From positions 36,080 through 100,079 of the forward strand of contig JAJCXO010000177.1 of the NCBI GenBank assembly GCA_029263395.1: a stretch of DNA of 64,000 bases. Reading direction: 5' to 3'. Below, piece by piece: positions 28,357-36,710 of the stretch. This stretch comes from Acidobacteriota bacterium. GTDB taxonomy: Bacteria > Acidobacteriota > Thermoanaerobaculia > Multivoradales > J023. The translations under genes were made by a program, and so were the position numbers. Under the pieces are notes generated by a model, which did not search any database, had not been told where the DNA came from, and saw only the letters and a list, made by a program, of their open reading frames with translations. Position 1 is the first letter of the stretch. Every line of letters starts with the position of its first letter.

Positions 28357-28502
28357 GGCAGACAGTGATTGCCGGCAGACAGTGATCGCCGGCAGACAGT
28401 GATTGCCGGCAGACAGTGATTGCCGGCAGACAGTGATTGCCGACAGACAGTGATTGCCGACAGACAGTGACCAACAGCAGACAGTGACCGACAGCAGACA
28501 CG
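28357..28502. repeat. 17-bp direct tandem repeat, 8.6 copies
   Basis: Eight consecutive 17-bp units plus a partial ninth, consensus GGCAGACAGTGATTGCC, fill the gap between the cytochrome b stop and the octaheme cytochrome gene. The first five are nearly identical; the last three drift (GACAGACAGTGACCAAC type). There are no spacers, so it is a tandem array. It lies inside an operon and would be transcribed. Confidence 0.95.
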
Positions 28503-28559
28503 AATTTATCAAGCACGGATCAACGGCCTATTTTGATCGACACGAGCCCGAGGTAGCCC

Positions 28560-30209
28560 ATGACTCTCGAAACGAAACGCTTCATCATCGCCGCCCTCGG
28601 CGGACTGTTCCTGCTCTCTCTGGTCTTCGTGCAGTGGCTGGAAGTCACTCGCAAGGCTGAAGAGGCCGGCTTGACCAAAGCCCACGTTGCGGTGCCTGCA
28701 AGCTCGAAGAGCTGTGTCGACTGCCACATCCAAACCAACCCCGGCATCATCTCGCATTGGGAAGGCAGCACCCATGCCGAGAAAGGCGTGGCCTGCGTCG
28801 AATGCCACCAGGCCAACAGCAATGAAGCGGACGCTTACCAACATTATGGCGCCACCATCGCAACCGTCGTCACCCCACGGGACTGTGCCCGGTGCCATGT
28901 CACCGAAAGCGAGGAGTTTGCCGCTAGCCATCATGCCAAGGCCGGCAACATCCTGGCCTCCCTCGACAACTTCCTAGCGGAAACCGTCGAAGGAGCCCGT
29001 CTCGACTTCAACCCCCATTCGCCGACGCCGGGCAAAGCGGTCGACATGGTCAACGGCTTCGCCAGCGCGTTTTCGGGTTGCCAACAATGCCACGGTTCCA
29101 AAGTTGCCCTGCAGTCCACCGACGGCGGCATGATCACCTCCGACGATCTAGCGCCCGACGCCAACGGCGTCCCCACCAACCTCGACGCCGTCGGCAAGAT
29201 CGTTCGCGACGACAACGGCCGGCCTCGTTTCGATCCCGGTACCTGGCCCAACACCGGCATCGGTCGCCTCAATCTGGACGGTTCTCGCGGTTCGTGCTCC
29301 GCCTGCCACAGTCGCCACGACTTTTCGCCCCGTCGCGCCCGCCAGCCCGAGAATTGCGGCAAGTGTCATCTCGGCCCGGATCATCCACAAAAAGAGATCT
29401 TCGAAGAGTCCAAACACGGCGTGGCTTACCGCGATCTCAAAGACGACATGAACCTGAACGCCACCAACTGGGTGCTGGGGGAAGACTACGCCGCCGCCCC
29501 AACCTGTGCCACCTGCCACATGTCGGGCCATCTGCGGAACAACGGCAGGATCACCCACGATCCAGGCGAGCGCATCTCGTGGACCAACCGTCCACCGGTC
29601 AGCCTGGTGATGGACACCGATATCGACCACGCCATCGTCAAAGAGACCGATCCCGAGAAACGTCGCCTGTTGATCGCCGATTCGGCTGAGAACAAACGGG
29701 ATCGCATGAAGCAGGTGTGTTCTCACTGCCACACCCCCGACTACGTCAACGCCTTCTACACCCAATACGACGATCTGGTGATCCTCTACAACGAAAAATT
29801 CGCCAAGCCAGGCCAGCAGATCATGGCGGTGCTAGCTGCCGAGGGTTTGCGCAGCAAGACCAATTTCGACGAAGAGATCGAGTGGACCTGGTTCTACCTC
29901 TGGCATCACGAAGGTCGACGGGCCCGTCACGGTGCCTCGATGATGGCTCCCGACTACACCCATTGGCACGGTATGTTCGAAGTCGCCGAGCGCTTCTACA
30001 TGGAACTCATCCCACAAGCCATCGAAATAGCGGACCATGCGGCCGACGACGGCAAAGTTGCTCAGGCTCTAAAGGTGCGGTCGGTGATCGACGGCATTCT
30101 GGCTCGCCCAGAACATGCGTGGTTTCGACAAGGCGCCGAGGGTGAAGCGGAAAAGATTCGCAAAGAAATGGAACGCCGCTACGGACAGGGCGTTAAACGT
30201 GGGCCCTAA
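28560..30209 (+). CDS. octaheme c-type cytochrome, hydroxylamine-oxidoreductase-like
   Basis: A 549-aa protein with an N-terminal membrane anchor (residues 8-26) and eight CxxCH heme sites at Cys52, 79, 109, 174, 246, 266, 316 and 387. Heme count, length and the C-terminal segment YLWHHEGRRARHGASMM, then PDYTHWHG, fit the HAO family. That family includes oxidative HAO and reductive members that act on nitrite or hydroxylamine. Tyr466 in PDYTHWHG lies where the heme P460 cross-linking Tyr occurs in HAO, but this needs an alignment. The location is periplasmic and membrane-attached. Between a Rieske/cytochrome b pair and a NapA-like enzyme it probably handles a nitrogen oxide. Octaheme nitrite or tetrathionate reductases are alternatives. 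Confidence 0.88.
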   Translation: MTLETKRFIIAALGGLFLLSLVFVQWLEVTRKAEEAGLTKAHVAVPASSKSCVDCHIQTNPGIISHWEGSTHAEKGVACVECHQANSNEADAYQHYGATIATVVTPRDCARCHVTESEEFAASHHAKAGNILASLDNFLAETVEGARLDFNPHSPTPGKAVDMVNGFASAFSGCQQCHGSKVALQSTDGGMITSDDLAPDANGVPTNLDAVGKIVRDDNGRPRFDPGTWPNTGIGRLNLDGSRGSCSACHSRHDFSPRRARQPENCGKCHLGPDHPQKEIFEESKHGVAYRDLKDDMNLNATNWVLGEDYAAAPTCATCHMSGHLRNNGRITHDPGERISWTNRPPVSLVMDTDIDHAIVKETDPEKRRLLIADSAENKRDRMKQVCSHCHTPDYVNAFYTQYDDLVILYNEKFAKPGQQIMAVLAAEGLRSKTNFDEEIEWTWFYLWHHEGRRARHGASMMAPDYTHWHGMFEVAERFYMELIPQAIEIADHAADDGKVAQALKVRSVIDGILARPEHAWFRQGAEGEAEKIRKEMERRYGQGVKRGP

Positions 30210-30227
30210 CGAGACTGGAAACTAGCC

Positions 30228-32588
30228 ATGAAACGTCGAGACTTCCTCAAAGTCCTGAGCGCCGCCCCTGGCATTGCGGCATTCTCCTGCGCCGACCGTG
30301 AAGAGGCCGAACGCCTCACCACCACCGGCAGCGGCGTCTCAGACGCCGATCTCGCCTGGCACAAGGCACCCTGTCGCTACTGCGGCACCGGCTGCGGCGT
30401 CGAAGTTGGGGTCCATGACGGCCAAGTAAAGGCTGTGCGCGGTGACGAAGCCAGCCCGGTCAACCGTGGCCTGCTGTGTGTCAAGGGTTACCATTTGCCG
30501 GCTTTTCTCTACGGCGAAGATCGATTGCGTTACCCGATGAAACGCGATGGTGCCGGCTACACCAGGATCTCATGGGACGAGGCTTTTGATCTGATTGCGG
30601 CGAACTATCAGCAGACCCTCGACCAGCACGGACCCGAGGCCGTCGCAATCTACGGTTCCGGCCAATGGACGGTATTCGATGGTTACGCCGCAACCAAATG
30701 GTTCCGTGGCGGCCTGCGCTCGAACAACGTCGAGCCCAACGCGCGCCTTTGTATGGCAAGTGCGGTAACCGGCTTCATGACGCAGTTCCAGTCCGACGAA
30801 CCGATGGGCTGCTACGACGACCTCGAAGCCGGAGATGACTTCGTGCTGTGGGGCAACAACATGGCCGAGATGCACCCGGTCTTGTTCAGTCGCATCTTGG
30901 ACTCGAAGCGCACCAAACCCGGCGTGCGCATCGTCGACATTGCCACCCGTCGTACGCCGACCTCGGACTATGCCGACCTCTACATCGAAATCCAGCCCGG
31001 TAGCGACCTTGCCCTCGCCAACGGCATCCTCCATCTGCTGGTCGAAGGTGGTCAAATCGACCGCCCGTTCATCAAAGAAAACATCGTTTTCAAACGTGGC
31101 ATCGAAGACCTCGACGAGATCGGCTACGGTTGTTACGGCGACCAAGCTGAACACTACGGCTTCAAAGACAAAGCTCGCGATTCCTCACTCGCAGAGCTCG
31201 AGACCTTCCTCGCCGACTACACACCGGCCAAAGTCAGCGCTCTAACCGGCGTGCCCGAGGGCCAGATCCGCTCCTTGGCCAAACTTTACGGCGACGCCGG
31301 TCGCGGCACGGTCAGCTTGTGGTGCATGGGCGTCAACCAACACGTGCGCGGCACCTGGATGAACAACCTGATCACCGATCTGCACCTGCTGACCGGCAAG
31401 ATCAGCAAACCCGGCTCCGGCCCCTTCAGCTTGACCGGCCAACCCAGTGCCTGCGGTACGGCCCGCGAGGTCGGTACCCTCGCCCACCGCCTGCCGGCGG
31501 ACATGGTGGTCATGAAGGAGGCCCACCGCGCCGTCGCCGAGGACATCTGGGGCCTACCGTCAGGCACCATCCCGGCCAAGCCTGGCTACCACACCATGGA
31601 CATGTTCCGTGCCTTGATGCGCGGCGATGTCAAGACGGTGTGGATCCAGACCACCAACCCCTGGGTCTCGATCCCGAATCTCCACCGCATCGATCGCCAG
31701 CCGGGGCCAGATGGTAACTACAACGACGGTCGGTTCATCGTCGTATCCGACATTTATCCCACCCCTACGACAGCCATTGCCGACCTGGTGCTGCCGGCAG
31801 CAGCCTGGGTCGAGCGCGAAGGCGTCTTCGGCAACTCTGAGCGTCGCACTCAGCAGTGGAACAAGATGGTCGAGCCGCCGGGCGAAGCCACCGAAGACGC
31901 CTGGCAGATCATGCAAGTTGCCAAACGCATGGGGATGGGGCACCTGTTTCCTTGGCCCGACGATGACTGGCACGAACCGATGTACGAGGAGTACCGGCGT
32001 TTCACTCTCGGCCATGGCAAAGACGTCGCCGCGTACACCCAGCTCAAAGAAACTCGCGGACTACGCTGGCCGGTGGTAGACGGCAAGGAGACTCGCTACC
32101 GTTACGCCGCAGGCCACGACCCCTACGTCAAAAAAGATCAGGGCGTTCACTTCTACAAGGCCAAGGGGTACGGTGAAAAGGCTGCGTTCTGGCTGCGGCC
32201 GTACCATCCACCCGCCGAAGTGCCCGACGACGACTACCCCTTCTGGCTGTCGACCGGCCGAGTCCTCGAACATTGGCACACCGGTTCGATGACCCGTCGA
32301 GTTGCTCAGCTCCACCAAGCCCAGCCTGCTGCCCGCGTCGAACTCAATCGGGCGGACGCCACCGAACTGGGGGTGACGGGGGGCGACATGGTCCGGCTCA
32401 GTAGTCGACGCGGCAGCCTCGAGTTGCAGGTTGAACTCGATGGTCGCGGCACGCCACCTCGGGGTTCGGTGTTTGTGCCCTTCTTCGACGAGTCGAAGCT
32501 GATCAATCGTTTGACCCTCGATGCGATGGACAACATCAGCAAAGAACCGGATTACAAGAAATGTGCAGTACGCGTCGAACGAGTTTAG
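30228..32588 (+). CDS. napA: periplasmic nitrate reductase-like molybdoenzyme
   Basis: A 786-aa Mo-bisMGD oxidoreductase. The Tat motif KRRDFLKVL starts the leader. The [4Fe-4S] site is CRYCGTGC with Cys49, Cys52, Cys56 and Cys84. The probable Mo ligand Cys175 lies in ARLCMASAVTGF, and NNMAEMHPVLFSRILDSKR matches NapA closely. The C-terminal molydopterin-dinucleotide-binding domain is present (STGRVLEHWHTGSMTRRV). It reduces nitrate to nitrite in the periplasm. The leader ends AAFSC, a possible lipobox, so it may be a Tat-exported lipoprotein. It lies 18 bp after the octaheme gene and overlaps the tetraheme gene. No napD or napC is seen. Other NapA-related reductases cannot be excluded. Confidence 0.87.
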   Translation: MKRRDFLKVLSAAPGIAAFSCADREEAERLTTTGSGVSDADLAWHKAPCRYCGTGCGVEVGVHDGQVKAVRGDEASPVNRGLLCVKGYHLPAFLYGEDRLRYPMKRDGAGYTRISWDEAFDLIAANYQQTLDQHGPEAVAIYGSGQWTVFDGYAATKWFRGGLRSNNVEPNARLCMASAVTGFMTQFQSDEPMGCYDDLEAGDDFVLWGNNMAEMHPVLFSRILDSKRTKPGVRIVDIATRRTPTSDYADLYIEIQPGSDLALANGILHLLVEGGQIDRPFIKENIVFKRGIEDLDEIGYGCYGDQAEHYGFKDKARDSSLAELETFLADYTPAKVSALTGVPEGQIRSLAKLYGDAGRGTVSLWCMGVNQHVRGTWMNNLITDLHLLTGKISKPGSGPFSLTGQPSACGTAREVGTLAHRLPADMVVMKEAHRAVAEDIWGLPSGTIPAKPGYHTMDMFRALMRGDVKTVWIQTTNPWVSIPNLHRIDRQPGPDGNYNDGRFIVVSDIYPTPTTAIADLVLPAAAWVEREGVFGNSERRTQQWNKMVEPPGEATEDAWQIMQVAKRMGMGHLFPWPDDDWHEPMYEEYRRFTLGHGKDVAAYTQLKETRGLRWPVVDGKETRYRYAAGHDPYVKKDQGVHFYKAKGYGEKAAFWLRPYHPPAEVPDDDYPFWLSTGRVLEHWHTGSMTRRVAQLHQAQPAARVELNRADATELGVTGGDMVRLSSRRGSLELQVELDGRGTPPRGSVFVPFFDESKLINRLTLDAMDNISKEPDYKKCAVRVERV

Positions 32589-33193
32589 GGCCGCACGCAG
32601 TGCTGGCTGTTGTCAGCCTGATGGCGGTGCCGCTGCTGACAGTACCGCTGCTGACGGTGTTCCTGTTGACGGCCGCTTGCTCACCGCCCGCCACCGAGGT
32701 TGCGGTGCCAGGTACGACGGATGCCGTCAAAACTGCGGCTCTACAACGCGCTGAGCGGCGTTCGTTTGACGGCGCACCGCCGGCCATCCCGCACACCTCG
32801 TTCGGCATCGCCTGCACCGCTTGCCACAACCTCGAAGGCGTCGACGTCGAAGGCGTCGGCTACGCGCCACCCTCGCCCCATGGAAACACCCAAGGCATGA
32901 GCGCTATCAGCCGCTGCCAACAATGCCACGTTTTTGCCCGCACCGATGAAGTCTTCTCAGACAACACCTTCGTCGGTCTACGCCAAGATCTGCGTTCAGG
33001 GGGTCGCCTCCACGCCGAGGCCCCACCTACCTTGCCGCACAAAACCTTCATGCGAGAAAACTGCATTGCCTGCCATACCGGACCGGCCGCCCGTGAAGAG
33101 ATCCGCACGTCACATCCCGAACGAGCCAACTGCCGCCAGTGCCACGTCGGGGTCGCAACACGGTCAGAGTTCTCTCCAGCCGGGCAATCCTAG
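32561..33193 (+). CDS. tetraheme NapB-like cytochrome c lipoprotein
   Basis: A 210-aa lipoprotein: basic n-region, hydrophobic core, lipobox LTAAC with Cys40. Four CxxCH sites occur at Cys85, 119, 168 and 191. The first pair resembles diheme NapB (PPAIPHTSFGIACTACH; RCQQCHVFARTDEVFSDNTF). The second pair (PPTLPHKTFMRENCIACH; HPERANCRQCH) reads like a repeat of the same PPxxPH...CxxCH plan, so the protein looks like a doubled NapB. It probably passes electrons from the quinol complex or octaheme protein to NapA. The start overlaps napA by 28 bp. The hydrophobic core of the signal is built from a 15-bp DNA repeat (PLLTV, PLLTV, FLLTA). Confidence 0.83.
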   Translation: MCSTRRTSLGPHAVLAVVSLMAVPLLTVPLLTVFLLTAACSPPATEVAVPGTTDAVKTAALQRAERRSFDGAPPAIPHTSFGIACTACHNLEGVDVEGVGYAPPSPHGNTQGMSAISRCQQCHVFARTDEVFSDNTFVGLRQDLRSGGRLHAEAPPTLPHKTFMRENCIACHTGPAAREEIRTSHPERANCRQCHVGVATRSEFSPAGQS

Positions 33194-33232
33194 CCGCAGT
33201 CCACCCGACGACCGGAGAGCGGGCGTTATTCC

Positions 33233-33260
33233 AAGAAACAGCCCGGCTGCTTCTTTCTGG
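33233..33260 (+). terminator. possible terminator after the napB-like gene
   Basis: A stem-loop with AAGAA-A-CAGC paired to GCTG-C-TTCTT around loop CCG (one mismatch), followed by TTTCT. It lies 40 bp after the last gene of the respiratory operon. The stem is modest, so this is tentative. Confidence 0.4.
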
Positions 33261-33316
33261 TTCCCCCTCTACCGGGCAGGTGTGATGCGTGGGCGGGAGA
33301 GGGGGCTCGCATCCAC

Positions 33317-33442
33317 GTCGTCAAGACTCTGTAGGTCGTCAAGACCCTGTAGGTCGTCAAGACTCTGTAGGTCGTCAAGACTCTGTAGGTCGTCAAGACT
33401 CTGTAGGTCGTCAAGACTCTGTAGGTCCTCAAGACTCTGCCC
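33317..33442. repeat. 18-bp direct tandem repeat, 7 copies, spanning the histidine kinase stop codon
   Basis: Seven consecutive units of GTCGTCAAGACTCTGTAG, the second with one change and the last diverged. On the minus strand the last unit (33425-33442) contains the stop codon and final codons of the histidine kinase gene. The array fills most of the convergent gap after the napB-like gene. Confidence 0.95.
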
Positions 33443-36400
33443 TAGCCACACCGTCCTCGGATTTTTCCAAGGTAAAACAGAAAATTGAACCTCGACCGTT
33501 GTCCGGCGCTTCTACCCAGATCCGACCACCGTGGACTTCGATGATCCGCCGCACCAACGTCAAGCCGACACCCGTACCCGCAACCTGTTGATCCAGTCGC
33601 TCGAAGAGGCTGAAGATCCGATCGCGATACTCGGGATCGATTCCGATGCCATTGTCCCGAACGAAGATCGTCGGCGGCACCCCGGGGCGAGTCCCGATCT
33701 CGATCTCGGGGGACTCTTGATCGCCCATGAACTTGACGGCGTTCTCGATCAGATTCTGCATCACCTCGATCAACCGGACGCGATCGCCGTAAACCATCGG
33801 TAGATCGGGGGCGACGTCTACGACCACACCCCGCTCGGCTAGTTGCCCGCCAACCGAGGCGATCGCCTCCTGGGCCAAGTCACCCAACCCCACCATCTCG
33901 GGCGGATTGACGACACGGCCGATCCGCGAGAGCTCCAGTAGCTCGTCTAACAACTCGCCCATCTTGCCAGCCGCACCGGCGATACGAGCAACATCGTGCC
34001 GCACCCGCTCGACATTACCCGCCTCGACATCCTTCTCCAAATAGCCGAGAAAACCCTTGATAGTTACCAGCGGACTCTTGAGATCATGGGACACCGTATA
34101 GGTGAACTGCTCGAGCTCCTGATTTTTGGCCTCGAGATCCTCGATTAGATGTTCACGCTCGTCGATGTTGTTGTTGAGTTGGTCGGTGAGGGTTTCGAGT
34201 TCGGCATTGCGGGCCCGGATCGCCTGCGTACGGAGGCCATGAACGCCGAGAATCAAGAGCGTCATCGCTGCGATCGTCAAGAGGTAAAACCACGTCTGAC
34301 GCCAAAAGGGACGCGCGATCACGATCACCGCCGAGGTGACCTCCGGACTCCACGGCCCATCTGGCCAACCGGCCTCGAGTCTGAAACGGTAACGTCCCGG
34401 AGGTACGTTGGTATAGCGGACTTCAGAGCCCGACACGACTGCCGGCCCGTGCCAATCGTCGTCGAAGTTCTCGAGCATGTGGCGATAGGTCATGCTCTCT
34501 TCCTCCGACATCGAGATCGTGTCGAAATGGAACGTCAAGGCCCGTTGCCGGTGACTCAATCGTAAAGGCTGGTCCAAGAGCCTCATCTGACCGTCCACTT
34601 CAACGCCTCGTAGTTCGGCTCTGGGTGCGATCACGTGCTTGCTGTCGTAGAGCTCCTGGTAGACCGACATCCCCTGATCGGTGCCAATCCACACTCGCCC
34701 CTGGTGATCGACAAGACCGGCACCACGATTGGTTTCGCGGCCCGACAAGCCGTGTAGAACGCTGAGATGTCGCGCAACCTGGCCATCCCAGACCACAACC
34801 CCATCATCGGTCCCGAACCAGATCCGATCCTCATCGTCCCGCAGGATGAGAAACACCGGGCGCTCGATCGCCAAGCCGTTCTGTCGAACCGGGATCAGCT
34901 CTCCTGCCTGCAGCTGAAACAAACCGGCGCCGGTTCCAACCCACACCGGCCCGTCGGGCAGTGCAAGGATATTGAAGACGTTATCGGCCCCTTCGGTCGG
35001 GCCATGAGCCAGCTGCCAGCCGCTGTCGCTCTGGTCATGCCACAAGAGACCCCCGCGTGCTCCCAGGTAGAGGCGCCGATCTTCACCTTGATAAACCCAC
35101 CTCAAGTCCTCCACGTCCCGTCCGGCCGCCCCGAGATCGATCTCTGAGAGTTCGGAACCGATGCGCTGATAGAGCTCGGTGTGGGTCAACACCCAGAGCT
35201 CGCCAGCCGCACCGGCCTCAACAGAACGGACCTGGCTGTCTTGTAAATCTGCAACCCACGATCGTCCGGCTGTCACGCGCAACAAGCCCATACCCTGCGC
35301 CGCTACCCAGACCACGCCGTCAGAGTCGACCGCCATGTCCAGAACCCGCTGCGAGGACAGCGGTGAATCCGGACGCCCGAAGGGGGCAATCTCGGCACGC
35401 TCACCGTCCAAGAAAGTCAGCCCCGAGTTGTGTCCCAGCACCAACTCACCAGGCCGCGGCTCGACGATGGCAGTCACCTCACGCTCGAGCAGTCCCTGGT
35501 CACGATCGAACGACAGAAACCGGCGGCTAGTGATCTTGTTGAGGCCACGCACGCTACCGATCCACACATTGGCTTCCCGATCGACCAGCAAGGTGGACGC
35601 TCCTTCTGAGGCCAGCCCTTCGCGCTGCCCCAGCAATCGCATCTCTGACCGTTGCGGGTCGAGGTAATAAGCAACCGCCGCTGAACCAAAATAGATCCCG
35701 CCCGCTCGATCCTGCACGATCGCCCCAGGTTGCACTGGCCCGAGCGACGTCAGGGTGAAACCTTCAGCCAGAACCGTCAACACCTCACCTTCCAAAGTTC
35801 CGAGCCACGATAGCCCCAACAGCCACAGAGGCGACCCGTCGGCGGTGGACGGAGCCGGGTAAATCGCGTGGATCTCTTGCTGCAGGCGCTCATCGAGCGC
35901 TTGTGAGGTGCAATTGACCTCCAGGCTGACATCGAGCTGACATAGACCGTGACTGGTCCCGACCCATATCTGATCTTCGACGGTCGCTAGGGAATACACG
36001 CGGTTCGCCGGCAACCCGTCCTGCTCATTGAGCCGCCCCCAGACATCACCATTCCACCACCATAAACCGCTCGAGGTTGTACCCAATACCACCAGCTTCG
36101 ACTCACCTTCGCCTAAAACGGCCATCGCGGTGACCATGTTGCCATCGAGACCAATCTGCGGTGCTGGCGGCAGTGCCTGCCAAACCTCACCGGCCAGGAA
36201 GTAGACTCTAGGCCGCGAACGCGTCACGGTCCAAATTCGCCCCTCGGCATCAATTTCGAGGGCCCACAGTTCTCCCTTTGGCAGACCATCCTGGCTCGAG
36301 AAGGTTCGAAAATTCCGCCCGTCGTAAACTGTGACACCAGCTCGACTGAGGATCCAGAGTCGGCCCGAAGCGTCTTGGGCCAAGTCGGTGATCGTCGAGC

Positions 36401-36530
36401 TGGGAAGCCCATTGTCAACGGTGTAAATCTCGACTTTTGGCTTCTGAGCTAAGGCGACAGAGGACCCTGAGACGGCGGCCAACAAGACGGTAGCGCACAC
36501 CATAAACAGCCTGGTGAGCCGTTGGATCAT
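33429..36530 (-). CDS. propeller-type hybrid sensor histidine kinase (Reg_prop, Y_Y_Y, HisKA, HATPase)
   Basis: A 1033-aa membrane sensor. A signal peptide (LFMVCATVLLAAVSGSSVALA) leads to a periplasmic region of many Reg_prop beta-propeller blades (VDNGLPSSTITDLAQDASGR; VWIGTGAGLFQLQAG; IWFGTDDGVVVWDG). A Y_Y_Y domain follows (SYRHMLENFDDDWHG, then YTNVPPGRYRFRLEA), then a single TM helix (TWFYLLTIAAMTLLILGVHG) and a coiled coil. The kinase has His815 in YTVSHDLKSPLVTIKGFLGY, the N box MQNLIENAVKF and the G boxes VRDNGIGIDP and AGTGVGLTLVR. I start at the ATG at 36530 so that the signal peptide is N-terminal. There is no receiver or response regulator nearby. Its C-terminus runs into an 18-bp repeat. 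Confidence 0.92.
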   Translation of the reverse strand: MIQRLTRLFMVCATVLLAAVSGSSVALAQKPKVEIYTVDNGLPSSTITDLAQDASGRLWILSRAGVTVYDGRNFRTFSSQDGLPKGELWALEIDAEGRIWTVTRSRPRVYFLAGEVWQALPPAPQIGLDGNMVTAMAVLGEGESKLVVLGTTSSGLWWWNGDVWGRLNEQDGLPANRVYSLATVEDQIWVGTSHGLCQLDVSLEVNCTSQALDERLQQEIHAIYPAPSTADGSPLWLLGLSWLGTLEGEVLTVLAEGFTLTSLGPVQPGAIVQDRAGGIYFGSAAVAYYLDPQRSEMRLLGQREGLASEGASTLLVDREANVWIGSVRGLNKITSRRFLSFDRDQGLLEREVTAIVEPRPGELVLGHNSGLTFLDGERAEIAPFGRPDSPLSSQRVLDMAVDSDGVVWVAAQGMGLLRVTAGRSWVADLQDSQVRSVEAGAAGELWVLTHTELYQRIGSELSEIDLGAAGRDVEDLRWVYQGEDRRLYLGARGGLLWHDQSDSGWQLAHGPTEGADNVFNILALPDGPVWVGTGAGLFQLQAGELIPVRQNGLAIERPVFLILRDDEDRIWFGTDDGVVVWDGQVARHLSVLHGLSGRETNRGAGLVDHQGRVWIGTDQGMSVYQELYDSKHVIAPRAELRGVEVDGQMRLLDQPLRLSHRQRALTFHFDTISMSEEESMTYRHMLENFDDDWHGPAVVSGSEVRYTNVPPGRYRFRLEAGWPDGPWSPEVTSAVIVIARPFWRQTWFYLLTIAAMTLLILGVHGLRTQAIRARNAELETLTDQLNNNIDEREHLIEDLEAKNQELEQFTYTVSHDLKSPLVTIKGFLGYLEKDVEAGNVERVRHDVARIAGAAGKMGELLDELLELSRIGRVVNPPEMVGLGDLAQEAIASVGGQLAERGVVVDVAPDLPMVYGDRVRLIEVMQNLIENAVKFMGDQESPEIEIGTRPGVPPTIFVRDNGIGIDPEYRDRIFSLFERLDQQVAGTGVGLTLVRRIIEVHGGRIWVEAPDNGRGSIFCFTLEKSEDGVARAES

Positions 36531-36710
36531 CCAGCCCCCAAATCTGCCGCCACCAGGGATGCGCGAGCCGGTGGCGGCCGAGCCTCCGAAGCATAATCTA
36601 GCGTTCGACGCGCCACCCGATCGCGGCGGCCATGAACTCGCTGACCGTGTCATAGCCCATGATACCTCGACGAAAGGCCGATCGGACGCCGAGGTGGTCG
36701 CGAGTCATCG

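Noticed and set aside
28357..28502. CRISPR array
   Set aside because: Units are directly abutting 17-bp repeats without spacers, and no cas genes are present. The same applies to the arrays at 33317 and 44486.
27326..28516. 396-codon minus-strand open frame opposite cytochrome b
   Set aside because: Antisense to a clear cytochrome b, His/Asp/Gln-rich with repetitive start encoded by the 17-bp array; not a real protein.
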